From the NCBI GenBank assembly GCA_963747555.1, contig CAVVFZ010000021.1, forward strand, positions 124,001 to 188,000: DNA of 64,000 bases, written 5' to 3'. The position numbers and the translations under genes are program-made. Positions within the stretch are counted from its first letter, which is position 1. Every line of letters starts with the position of its first letter. The DNA is from DUZB01 sp963747555 (GTDB lineage: Bacteria; Desulfobacterota; DSM-4660; Desulfatiglandales; Desulfatiglandaceae). Below are positions 19,057-28,277 of the stretch, in pieces. The notes beneath the pieces are model-generated. The model was given only the letters and a program-made list of their open reading frames with translations, was not told where the DNA came from and searched no databases.

Positions 19057-20068
19057 TCAACCTCCTGTTCCCGGCAGACCTTCACGAATCTTTATAGCGA
19101 AATCCCGGTCCTGATCCAGCGCCCGTGCCCGCTCGTTGATCCTGCTCTTCTGTTTCAGGGTTTCAAAAGGAAGAGATTGGTCCAGCAATCCCCGTTCGTA
19201 GGCCATTTCATCCACACTGCCGTTCAGCAGAATACGCCAGTCCCATCCCCTGTCCGTATAATGGCGTGTGTGGCCGCGAATCTGGGTGGTACAGTTGCTG
19301 CATCAGGGCATTATACCATTCCGGGGAGGCATTCAGGTGGTTGATATAATGCATGTAATCCAGGAAAAGGCTGCGGAAAAACGCTTTTGTTCCCTGTATG
19401 CGGTAGAGATAAACCGTTTCCCCCTGCCGATAATTGGTGCGAAGACGCACCAGGTCCCGTTCATCGGCCACCACATAAATCAGTTCATACTGGCGGAAAA
19501 ACCCTTTGACGGTCGAGTAGTCTTCCCCCTTTTCCTTCCGTGTTTCAATGGAGACGCACAGATAGTCGCCGCCCTGAAAGCCGAAGCTGATCATGGTGTG
19601 GGAAATGTATTTGATTCCCCAGTTCACCACATAAAGGTCGATGCTTTCCAGTTTGGCAAGGTCGAACGTCTTGTTGTAGTAACGGACCGTATAGTCGTTT
19701 TCGCCGCGGTAATCGCAGTTGCGAACGTTGTAAACGGTCACCCGATTGCCATGGATATCGGCATGGGGAAGAAGGGCTACATCCGCCTGCCATTCCCTGT
19801 CGTTGGAGGGTTTCATGGAAAACCATCCGGCAAGAACCAGGACAAAAACGGCGACAAAGACCGTATAGGCCAGACTTTTTGGCCGAACAAAAAGGAGAAC
19901 TGCCAACTGGATCAGCGCAAACAGAATGGAGAGCTATTCCTTTGGCTAGTTCCCGGCAAATAGGAATAATAGATGGCAAAGCGTCCCCCATGCAATCATC
20001 CCCAACAAGACCGGCCAAAGGATTATGCAGCTGAATGTCTTTAGCCGACCGGTTGTCTTTTTTGCCAT
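19057..20068 (-). CDS. DUF4105 membrane protein (about three frameshifts)
   Basis: Reconstructed: MAKKTTGRL, a first membrane segment, then in another frame AIYYSYLPG, a further frame change to LSILFALIQLAVLLF with a second and third hydrophobic segment, then the DUF4105 core RPSNDR-like SMKPSNDREWQADVA, VRNCDYRGENDYT, and after a last frame change near 19303 NCTTQIRGHTRHYTD and GLLDQSLPFETLK. The NCTT block is a conserved DUF4105 motif and may be catalytic. Frame breaks are near 20001 (G-run), 19940 and 19303. It is followed nine bases later by the lipoprotein hydrolase, with which it probably forms an operon. Confidence 0.7.
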
Positions 20069-20075
20069 ATGTGCA

Positions 20076-21724
20076 TCACCAATATGGCCATTGCCAATCC
20101 TGTTTATCCTTTTCGTCAACAGGTATTTCGAATTTTTTTGGATCTAATAATCCGTCCCAGTTGGTACGGTCTTTCATTTGGGTTCTGTTTTTTTCCGAGA
20201 GGATTTCCGTCCCCTCCCTGATTTGCCATCCGCCCCCCAGCCCCTTGTAGGCAGCCACAAGATTTGTGCTCACCTGGCCGCTGACTTCCGTCAAACGATT
20301 GGATTGCGTGGCTAAAGAACGTTCGGAATCCAATACCCTTTGATAGTCAATGAGCCCCTCTTTATATTGCAGCAAGGAGATTTCCACCGAACGTTCCGCT
20401 GCATTGACGCTGTCTTTTAAGAATCTCTCCTCTTCCCTGGAACGTGTAAACGACACCAGGGCATCTTCGACTTCCCGCTGGGCATTTAAAACGGTATTTT
20501 CGTAGGAGATCACGAGCTGCTGAAGTCGCGCATCTTCCACCCGCACCCGGTTTCTGATGCGCCCGTAATTGAGAATGTCCCAGTTGAAACCGGGGCCCAC
20601 GCTCCAGTACAGACTTTTGTAGCTGAATATGTTGCCAAGGGAACTCTGGCCGAACGTGGAAGTTACATCCGATGAACTCCATCCAATGCTTCCAAACAGG
20701 TAAAAATGCGGGTAGAGATCTGCCTTGGCAATTCCGATCTGGGGACTTTGGGTGGCGATTTGCAGCTCCGCCAGGCGGATGTCCGGTCGACGTCTGAGAA
20801 GATCTTTGGGGATATCAATAATCACTGTTTCCGACACCGTTGGAATCTGCCGTGGGTCCATTCAGCATGGCCTTCAACTCCCCCGGCAACACACCCAGCA
20901 GGATGGCCAAAGCATTTTGGGCCCTGCGCAGGGAGGATTCCAACCGGGGAATCAGGGCCTGGGTATCCCCCAACAACGATTGGGCCTGGGTCACATCCAG
21001 TTCGGATACAGCGCCCTCCGTGAATCGAACCCGGGCAATCCTCAGGGATTCTTTCTGCAACGTAACGTTATCCCGGGCAATGGCGATCTGTTTTTCCAAA
21101 GTGCGTATCATGATGTAGGTTCGTGCGACTTCGGCCGTGAGCGACACAAGAACGTTGTCATAACTGGCCACCATTGCCTGCAGGTTGGCTACTCCGGTTT
21201 GCACGGAACGACGAAACTTTCCCCAGATATCCAACTCCCAGGCAGCATCAAATCCAAGGCTCAATGTATTAAAACTCCCGTCGATAAAAGGGATTTCGCC
21301 ATCCGTACTCAGCTTGTTGTTTGCAAAACCCCCCGGAAACCGATTGCTGCTGAGGGTACAGGGTGCCGATCGCAATACCCAACTGAGCCCGTGCCTCATA
21401 AATACGAATACCGGCTATCTGCAGGGAAAGGTTCTGCCGATAAGCTTTTTCCACCAGGTTGTCCAGCACGGGGTCTTCAAACGCACGCCACCATTTACTG
21501 TAGTCGGTTTCTCCGGCGCCGAGACCCGGCACCTGTGTCTCCGTCCAGGCTTCCAGCACCGGCGCCGTGGGCTTCACAAAATCCGGCCCGACCATGGTGC
21601 AGCCGGTCATGAACAACAGAATGGCAACAAACGCCAACCTTAAGCTCCCTAATGCCCTGTTCCATCCCTTGAAATACCTGGTCGGGCTTTGATAAGTTGC
21701 TACCTCGTTTTTGCCGAAATGCAT
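20076..21724 (-). CDS. RND efflux outer-membrane lipoprotein, OprM/NodT family (two frameshifts)
   Basis: About 549 residues. Lipobox FMTGCTMVGPDF, then WWRAFEDPVLDNLVEKAYRQN typical of OprM family, the tandem coiled-coil outer-membrane-factor domains (LAEVARTYIMIRTLEKQI-like region and LLRRRPDIRLAELQ), and a C-terminal hydrophilic tail. Frame changes fall near 21340 and near 20860. ATG at 21724 has GGGAG seven bases upstream. Third gene of an MFP-RND-OMF efflux operon. Confidence 0.82.
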
Positions 21725-21814
21725 AAGCACTCTCCCTGTTTGTTAAAACTCCGTCAAAAACACAAGAAAATCTTTGCGCCTTTCGTCTTTGCGCGAGACC
21801 CTTTTTGGTTGTGG

Positions 21815-24800
21815 CTATACGGGTCGTTTCACCCGAAAAAAGAGGCTGTAAAGCACCGGGACATAGTTGAGCGTAAACATGCTGCCGATCCCCAGACCGA
21901 AAAACATGACCGATGCCATGCCGTAAAAAAGTGGATCATGATTGATGATCAACGGGGAGAATCCCAGCATGGTGGTCGAAACCGAAAGCAGGATCGGCCT
22001 GAATCGGCTGACCGCCGAATTGACGATGGCATCATAGGGGTTCTGCCCGTCGCGCTTGTTCTCCTCTATTTTATCGATCATCACGATACCGTTGTTCACA
22101 ATGGATCCGGCCAGGGCCAGAAGCCCCAGGATGACCATGAAACCAAAATCGGCCCGCATCGCCAGCAACCCGACCACCGACCCGACAATCACCAGCGGCA
22201 TGGTCAGGATAATGATGGCTGCACGACGGATGGAGTTAAACTGCCATACCAGCAGGAAGATAATGCCGCCAAAACATGGCAGAAACCATTTCGCCAGGTT
22301 TTTCTGGGCCTTGACGGAGTCCTCCAGTTCACCACCAACCCTCCACTGATAATTGTTCGGAAATTTCATGCCGTCCAGAGTAGGCTTAAGGGCTGCAAAG
22401 AGCTCGGAGGCCTTCAGAAACCGGTTTTTGGCGCTGACCGTGATGGTGCGCTCCTGATTGTAGCGCACGATGCGATTCAGCTCGCCAACAGCGTACACGT
22501 CGGCAACCTGATTGAGCGGTACACTTTCACCTGAGGATGAACGAATGCCAAGCGTGCGAAGACTGTCCGGGGAATCCCTTTCAGCCTTAACCCCTCTTCC
22601 GACGATGGGAATTTGAACATTGCCCTTATGGTAATTGGTGGTCGTCTTACCGTCCACAAAGAAAGACAGCGTATCAGCCACACCCTTCGACGTCACCCCG
22701 GCTCGGAGGGCGCGGGCCTGATCCACATCCGCCTTGACCGTAAACACCCGATTGTTCCAATCCTGCTTGATGTCGATGGTGCCGGGGATTTTCCGGAGCG
22801 CGGCCATGACCTGCTCGGCCTGTTTCTGCAGCACCCCGGTTTCGGGACCGCTGAGTCTGACTTCCATCAGGCCGGTTTCCGTGCCGCCAAGCCACATGGA
22901 TTTAACCCTTCCACGCACATTGGGGAAATGATTTCGCACGTATTGGCTCGTGCGTTCGACCAGTTCGGGAACCTGTTTGTTTGACTGGGTGTTGACGATC
23001 AAAAACCCGACAAAAGGATCCGGGTCCACCGGAGAGAGCGACAGGAAAAATCGTGGTCCGCCGTTTCCTACATAGGCGATGGTTCCGGTGATTTCCGGAT
23101 TCTTCTCTTTGTCCTGCAGCCAGGCGCTGAGCTCTCTTACCGTCCGGTCCGTCTCCTCGATGCGCGTTCCCGCGGGAAGGTCCAGATAAACCAGGTACTG
23201 GTTTCTGTCTCCGCTCGGGAAAAAAGGCCTGCGGGATAAACGTTGCCGCATAGATTGCGGCAGCAAAAGCGCCGACCGTCACAGCCAGGACCAGAAACCG
23301 GTAGCGCAGGGAAAAATGCAGTATCCCACGATAGAGCCGATAGAACTTCCCCTGATAGGGATCACTCTGCTGTTGTTTGTCTCCGTTGCCGGGAGTTTTT
23401 GTCTTTAAGAACCAGTAGCACATGCTGGTGGATGAAAACATGGAAAAAAACCATGAACCCATGAGCAAAATGATCATCACCGAACCCAGCGAGGAGGTAT
23501 AATCACCGGTTGTGCCGATTTGCAGCAGAATCGGTCCAAAAGCAAAAACCGTCGTCAGCGTACTGGTAAGAAGGGGGACCGAAAGAGAGTTGCCGGTTTT
23601 TAAAACGGCATCCTTCCGCGGCATTCCCGTTTCCATATTCACTTTAATGTCATCGGACACCACAATGGCGTTATCCACGAACATCCCTAACGCAATAATC
23701 ATCGTCGCCAGCGACATCCGTTCCATATCAATCCCCAGCGCGTACATGGCCAAAAGGCCGAAAAGCATGACCAGGGGGATGAATGACCCGACAATCAAAC
23801 CGGTCCGAAACCCCAACAGCAGCATGACCACCACCAGAACGATGGCCACGCTCTCGATCACATTGACCACCATGCTGTTGACGGATGCTTGAATAAGCTC
23901 AGGCTGATAGGTGGCGAATTCGAGCGTGTAGCCCCATGGAAGCGATTGCTCTATCTCTTTGATTTCTTTCGTCAAGCGATTTCCGAATTCAACCGCGTCG
24001 ACCCCTCTGAGGATAAAGACGCTTAAGACAATGGCCTGGTGGCCATTGTAGTAGGCCGGGTTGTCGATCGGCTCCACGTACGCTTTTCTGATGGTTGCGA
24101 TGTCACGGAGCGGAATGGAGGTCTTTGTGCCGGGGATGGGGATAAGGACATTTTCGATCTCCTCTATCGTCTTGAATCGGCCCTGGGTCTCCACGATAAT
24201 TTCCACATCGTTGATGTCTATCCTGCCGCCGGGGAGAAGGATGTTCTGATCCTGCAAACTTTTCCCGATATCCATGGGATCAATTCCCAGTTGCGCAATC
24301 TTGGCGTTTGACACCTCCAAATAGATGCGCTCATCCTGCACCCCGGTGAGATCGACCTTCTGGATGCCCTTCATCAGGTTGAGGCGCTCTCTGATTTGAC
24401 GGGCGGTTTCATGCATTTCCGCCATGCTGAATCCGTCGCTCCACAGCGCGATAGTGGCCACCGACGTATCGCCGAAAGTATCATTGACCATCGGTCCCAT
24501 GGTGCCTTTCGGCAGTTCGGGTTTCACGTCATCCATACGGTTTCGCAGCAGTTTCCATGTGGCCGGCAGCTGTTCGGCGGGCACTTCATCCTTGATGGTC
24601 ACATGGATCAGACATTCGCCCACTTTGGAGGTGGAATTCTTGATCTTATCCACTTCGCCTATGCTCCGGATTTTCTCCTCGATGGGCCGGGTAATCAGCC
24701 GTTCCACCTCCACTACGGGCATGCCGGGATATTTTGCGACAACCACTGCTTCACGAATGGTAATGAAGGGGTCTTCCAGTTTGGGAATACTTATAAACGC

Positions 24801-24884
24801 ATAGATGCCTCCGACAACGACTAATAAAATCGTCATCACAACGGTTCGAGAATTATTCAGTGCAAATGCGGTAATTCCTTTCAT
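21815..24884 (-). CDS. RND-family efflux permease (one frameshift)
   Basis: 1023 codons, the usual size of an AcrB/HAE1-type inner-membrane pump. N-terminal MKGITAFALNNSRTVVMT with the first membrane segment, periplasmic porter domains, then AIVVSDDIKVNMETG and membrane block, and in the second half GSIVNNGIVMIDKIEENKR, the repeated TM4-like motif. A single frame change near 23230 falls between the two halves; length is 3n+1. The proton-relay DD is in VDNAIVVSDD. The ATG overlaps the MFP stop (ATGA). Substrates unknown. Confidence 0.87.
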
Positions 24885-25981
24885 TTGTCCCCCTGCTCTT
24901 TCAACCGTTTGACTTCCATTCCATCGGCTAAAAAGCTCACACCGGCCGCGGCAATGATGTCTCCGGCCTTAAGACCCTCCGACACGATGACCTCGCCGTG
25001 CTGTATGCCGCCAAAGCGGATCGAAGTTTTTTTCACCGCGGAAGTCTCGGGGGAATACACAAAGGCATACCCCTGTTTCGCTTGTCCGGCAGGAAGGATT
25101 GCCTGGATCGGAACCAGGTAACCGGGCTGCCGGCTTTCGGCCTTGATAAAAAGATCTGCTTCAGCGGTCATGCCGGGTTTGACCTCCTTTTTCGGGTCAA
25201 TCAGTTCCACTTTCACCGGAAAGGCGTTGGCTTCAACAGCAGCGGACCCGATATAGGAAATGCGGCCTTTTACAGACTCGCCCGGCAACGTGGGAAAGGT
25301 GATCTTCGCCGGGCCGCCGATCTGTATCCGGTCGATGGTGGTCTCCGGAACGGCCAGCTGTACTTCCATTTTCCCGGTGGCATTCATTTCAAACACTTTC
25401 TGCCCGACCTTTACTTCCTCGTGCGGCTGCACAGACCGCCAGGCGATGGTGCCGTCGTAGGGAGCAAGCAGCTTCGTTTTGCGCAGATTGCGATTGGCCT
25501 GATCCAGCCTCGCCACCTGATAATCCACCGCGCTCCGTGCGGCCTTGTAATTGTACTCCGAAACCTCCACAAATCTTTTGGCGCCCGCGCCCTGTTCGAA
25601 AATCCGCTTGTAGCGCTCGTACTCGGCCTTTGTTTTGGCTACATTGTCCCTGGCTTTGGCCAGCTCGGCCTTGACCGCATCCACATCCAACTGGTACGGC
25701 TCCGGATCCAGCACGGCCAGGACCTGTCCTTTTTTCACCCGGTCGCCGATGTCCACGTTCACGGACTCCACCTGCCCGCCGACTTGAAAACTGAGGCCGG
25801 AGGTATCCACCGCGGCGACCTGCCCGGAAAATCTGCGTATCTGCTCGGTAGCCTGCTCGCTGACGGTAAACGTCTTGATGGGCCGAACCGTTTCAATGAT
25901 TTCAGGTTTTTCTTTGCATGCCGTCAGGGCGACCGACAGGAAAAGAAGCCAGACCATTCGCTTTAAAGTCTGTTTCGGCAT
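24881..25981 (-). CDS. RND efflux periplasmic adaptor (MFP) lipoprotein
   Basis: 366 residues from MPKQTLKRM. Lipobox FLSVALTACKEKPE; then FSGQVAAVDTSGLSFQVGG and VKKGQVLAVLDPEPYQLD of the lipoyl/barrel-sandwich domain, a coiled-coil hairpin, LLAPYDGTIAWRSVQPHE, and a C-terminal membrane-proximal domain. GAGG six bases before the ATG decides the start. First gene of the efflux operon. Its 5' flank contains a partial duplicate of the neighbouring gene's 3' end. Confidence 0.9.
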   Translation of the reverse strand: MPKQTLKRMVWLLFLSVALTACKEKPEIIETVRPIKTFTVSEQATEQIRRFSGQVAAVDTSGLSFQVGGQVESVNVDIGDRVKKGQVLAVLDPEPYQLDVDAVKAELAKARDNVAKTKAEYERYKRIFEQGAGAKRFVEVSEYNYKAARSAVDYQVARLDQANRNLRKTKLLAPYDGTIAWRSVQPHEEVKVGQKVFEMNATGKMEVQLAVPETTIDRIQIGGPAKITFPTLPGESVKGRISYIGSAAVEANAFPVKVELIDPKKEVKPGMTAEADLFIKAESRQPGYLVPIQAILPAGQAKQGYAFVYSPETSAVKKTSIRFGGIQHGEVIVSEGLKAGDIIAAAGVSFLADGMEVKRLKEQGDK

Positions 25982-25991
25982 AGTTAACCTC

Positions 25992-26079
25992 ATTTTACTG
26001 TATAGCCCTTCCCTTCCAAACAAGCGGAATAGGCGCGATTATAGGTACTGCGCTTCTCATCCGTCGCGGCGGTCTGTTG
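25992..26079. repeat. 88-bp duplicate of the 3' end of the glycine-zipper gene
   Basis: This 88-base stretch matches 26129-26216 with only a few mismatches. The source segment encodes the C-terminus of the glycine-zipper protein (about 26 codons plus the stop). The copy lies upstream of the MFP gene and is not part of any intact gene. It forms a direct repeat with a 137-base offset. Confidence 0.85.
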
Positions 26080-26126
26080 TTCTGGGCGTCCGTTGTTGTT
26101 ATGGGTTTCTTCCTGTCTCTTCATTC

Positions 26127-26624
26127 CTATTTTACCGTATAGCCTTTCCCTTCCAAACAAGCGGAATAGGCGCGATTATACGTACTGCGCTTCTCATCCG
26201 TCGCGGCGGTCTGTTGCTGGGCCTGTTGCTGCTGGGCCTGTGTCTGCTGTCTCCTGCTCTGTCGGGTCTTCATCCCACCCACCATGGTCCCGGCTGCCGC
26301 TCCTGCGCCTGCTCCCTTGCCTGCATCATCATTGGCGATTTGGCCCACCACGGCGCCCACCGCCGCGCCTCGCGCCGCACCCTTGATTCTTTCTCCCTTG
26401 GGAGCCGCCGGTTGAGCAGCAGGCGCCTGAGCCGGCTGCTGCGCCTGCATGGGATCAAAGCCTGTTTGCTGCTTGGCCCAGGTGTAACAATCGTACTTAT
26501 CTTTTTCCATCTGCTCCGGGGTCTGTCCTTTGGCGGGGAAAATGACCGGTTCCTGCCCGAATGAAAAATCTGCAAAAAAGACCGAAAGGGTCATTATCGT
26601 CGCCACTAACATTAATTTTTTCAT
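26127..26624 (-). CDS. Secreted glycine-zipper protein
   Basis: 165 residues from MKKLMLVATIM. Signal peptide ending FSFGQ; then PEQMEKDKYDCYTWAKQQTGFDP, a Q/A/P-rich linker, a glycine-zipper segment (GAARGAAVGAVVGQIANDDAGKGAGAGAAAGT, i.e. G/A-x3-G pattern), a Q-rich stretch and a C-terminal YNRAYSACLEGKGY. The arrangement matches the YMGG/glycine-zipper envelope proteins of Gram-negatives. Role probably in outer-membrane stress; inferred. Length 165 aa is usual. Confidence 0.78.
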   Translation of the reverse strand: MKKLMLVATIMTLSVFFADFSFGQEPVIFPAKGQTPEQMEKDKYDCYTWAKQQTGFDPMQAQQPAQAPAAQPAAPKGERIKGAARGAAVGAVVGQIANDDAGKGAGAGAAAGTMVGGMKTRQSRRQQTQAQQQQAQQQTAATDEKRSTYNRAYSACLEGKGYTVK

Positions 26625-26679
26625 TATGTTTTTCCTTTTTCCTTCTCTCATTAACCTAAAAAAGAACAAAAAATAATAA

Positions 26680-26716
26680 GGGCGAGCCCACTAATCCTCT
26701 CTATTGGCTCTCGCCC
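26680..26716 (-). terminator. Rho-independent terminator of the 163-aa gene
   Basis: On the minus strand GGGCGAG pairs with CTCGCCC, followed by TTATTATTTTTT. It lies 16 bases past the stop of the 163-residue secreted protein gene. A matching but less T-rich hairpin follows the paralogue (56925-56961). Confidence 0.75.
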
Positions 26717-26732
26717 CCACGTCAGAACGGCA

Positions 26733-27224
26733 TTAGTCAACGAGCGGGATCGCTGTTGCAAGTTCATATTTCACCGCGGCGCGGATTTTGTTTTCGATCT
26801 GCAGATACCGAAGGACTTGCTTGGCGGAAAGCACCTTGCTCAATTTTGGAACATAGGATGCCGATAGATTCGCTTCGGCTTTTTGAATAGCCACAAATTC
26901 CGTCGTGAGTTTCTTTGCCTTCTCGTTGGTAAGGGTATTGGATTGATAGTCTGTCGCGTAGCTGTCGATGAGCCCGCCGATTCGCTTATTGATGGCCATC
27001 AAGTCTTTTTGATAGGCTTCATACACCGGCCAGAAGCCTTTCGCCTCGGCTTCAGTCAGGCCCATGTTCGCCGCGACAACCAGCTTCTTGTCCGCCTTGA
27101 TTTTATCAAGCAGGATTTTCATGTTGTCTTCCGGTTTGTCCTGAGAGAAGGCCGGAGCTGCGAACAAGACGGTAATCGCCGCTATCAGGGTCAAAAAAAA
27201 TGTTGCTTTGCTGTTTCTTTTCAT
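26733..27224 (-). CDS. Small secreted helical protein, copy A
   Basis: 163 residues with a signal peptide ending APAFSQ. The mature part is a highly helical, Lys/Ala-rich domain (LDKIKADKKLVVAANMGLTEAEAKGFWPVYEAYQKDL...). I do not know its family; the EAEAKGFWPVY segment resembles a conserved motif in secreted helical proteins of Proteobacteria. Copy B at 56978-57469 is identical in the mature part but has a different signal peptide region. This region's neighbours (glycine-zipper protein, ABM protein) suggest an envelope or stress role. Confidence 0.7.
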   Translation of the reverse strand: MKRNSKATFFLTLIAAITVLFAAPAFSQDKPEDNMKILLDKIKADKKLVVAANMGLTEAEAKGFWPVYEAYQKDLMAINKRIGGLIDSYATDYQSNTLTNEKAKKLTTEFVAIQKAEANLSASYVPKLSKVLSAKQVLRYLQIENKIRAAVKYELATAIPLVD

Positions 27225-27520
27225 TGCTTTTCTCCTTTTTTAATGAATTATGGCATATTTATTAACATCCCTTGTACCTGTATTATCCAATAAACGCTTC
27301 TCGTCCGGATATCACCCCCTCTGAACCGGCACATCACCTGCTGTCGCGCTCTACCGGCTTTCATTCTCTGCTCTCACGTAAACAGGCGCCTTGCGCCCTT
27401 CAACTCCTAAATGAAACCTGTTCATGCACCGTTCAGGTGTAGAATCTCCTAACAAAGGATGCCCATATTTCAACGAGAAAGATATTGGACCTTGGTCCAG
27501 TATCCGGGAATGAGTAGTAT

Positions 27521-27607
27521 TCATTTGAGTTGAGGAGCGGGACCGTAGAGATTGACCATGTCACTCGCATCTCTGAGTTCTTGAAGTTCGGCCTCCATCG
27601 CATTCAT
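27521..27607 (-). pseudogene. Remnant 5' end of an MscS-family gene
   Basis: 28 codons reading MNAMEAELQEL...SDMVNLYGP, then out of alignment to a stop. This matches the first ~23 residues of the intact MscS-family protein encoded at 54681-55517 (MNRMEAELQKF...SDMVNLYGP). The rest of the gene is missing. The upstream flank is also similar, so this is the truncated remainder of a second copy. Confidence 0.8.
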
Positions 27608-27692
27608 GCTACACTCCTCCTTTCAGAGGTTTCATGGTTCATTTCGCATAAGAGTCTATGACAGACTGTTGATCCAGGGCTTCACTCACGAT

Positions 27693-28034
27693 TCATCTCA
27701 CATGGCTTCTTGCCTTTTCGATGGTCTCAATACCCCTCGAACTTGAAATGCTGTCGAATCTGATCTCGGGCTGTTTGACCGCCATCTCCACCACCAGGAG
27801 CAGGTTGAGATATTCTTTTGAACGAATATGACGGTCCAGATCTTTCTCGGTCTTCCAGATTTCTTCGAACAAAAGAACATTGTTCTCCTGCAGGTCCCCG
27901 TAGATACGGCTACTGATACAGCCAAGATCGTCTCTGCATTGCTCAGCTATCGATCTGAGGATTTTCAATGCATCATCACGCTTCTTGGGAGGGATCATCA
28001 TCCTTATGGTTGAGAGAATCATCTTTTTCTCCAT
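27693..28034 (-). CDS. ABM-domain protein (putative quinol monooxygenase), copy A
   Basis: 113 residues. The sequence shows the antibiotic-biosynthesis-monooxygenase fold pattern: MILSTIRMMIPP, then a helix, CISSRIYGDLQENN, LLFEEIWKTEKDLDRHIRS and a final helix. These ferredoxin-like dimers can be monooxygenases or signalling proteins; the function here is unknown. A sigma-54 regulator gene lies directly upstream on the same strand, and the same pair recurs at 42790-45514, so the regulator may control this gene. Confidence 0.75.
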   Translation of the reverse strand: MEKKMILSTIRMMIPPKKRDDALKILRSIAEQCRDDLGCISSRIYGDLQENNVLLFEEIWKTEKDLDRHIRSKEYLNLLLVVEMAVKQPEIRFDSISSSRGIETIEKARSHVR

Positions 28035-28101
28035 TTCCTGGATATGCGGGCGGATTGCGGATGCATCTTCCCGGCAAGAGGATCCGCAGGGTCGTCATTG
28101 G

Positions 28102-28115
28102 GAACAATTCGTGCC
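28102..28115 (-). promoter_or_regulatory. Possible sigma-54 promoter
   Basis: On the minus strand GGCACGAATTGTTC resembles the -24/-12 consensus (GGCAC-N5-TTGC) with a good -24 element but a poor -12 (TGTTC instead of TTGC). It lies 68 bases before the ABM start and downstream of the sigma-54 activator gene. Weak. Confidence 0.3.
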
Positions 28116-28277
28116 TGTTTTTGGCGTCACGCAGGAATGATTGCCAGATACGTGCCAGTGAAGTATCGGGAGTGGCTATGCTTTTAAGATATTGATATAA
28201 ATGGGCTTAATATGAAAATGAGGGTGATGGTAGAACGGAGGAGACGAGAAGCTTTGCCCATATATGGGCAAAGGCTA

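Noticed and set aside
19900..20068. Two in-frame TAG codons five codons apart near the start of the DUF4105 gene, suggesting amber recoding (for example pyrrolysine).
   Set aside because: Reading the neighbouring frame gives AIYYSYLPG, which fits the family better, and the gene has another clear frameshift near 19303. Base loss or gain explains the stops without recoding.
24998..25966. A 322-codon plus-strand open frame opposite the efflux adaptor gene.
   Set aside because: Shadow of the minus-strand gene; no recognisable motif.
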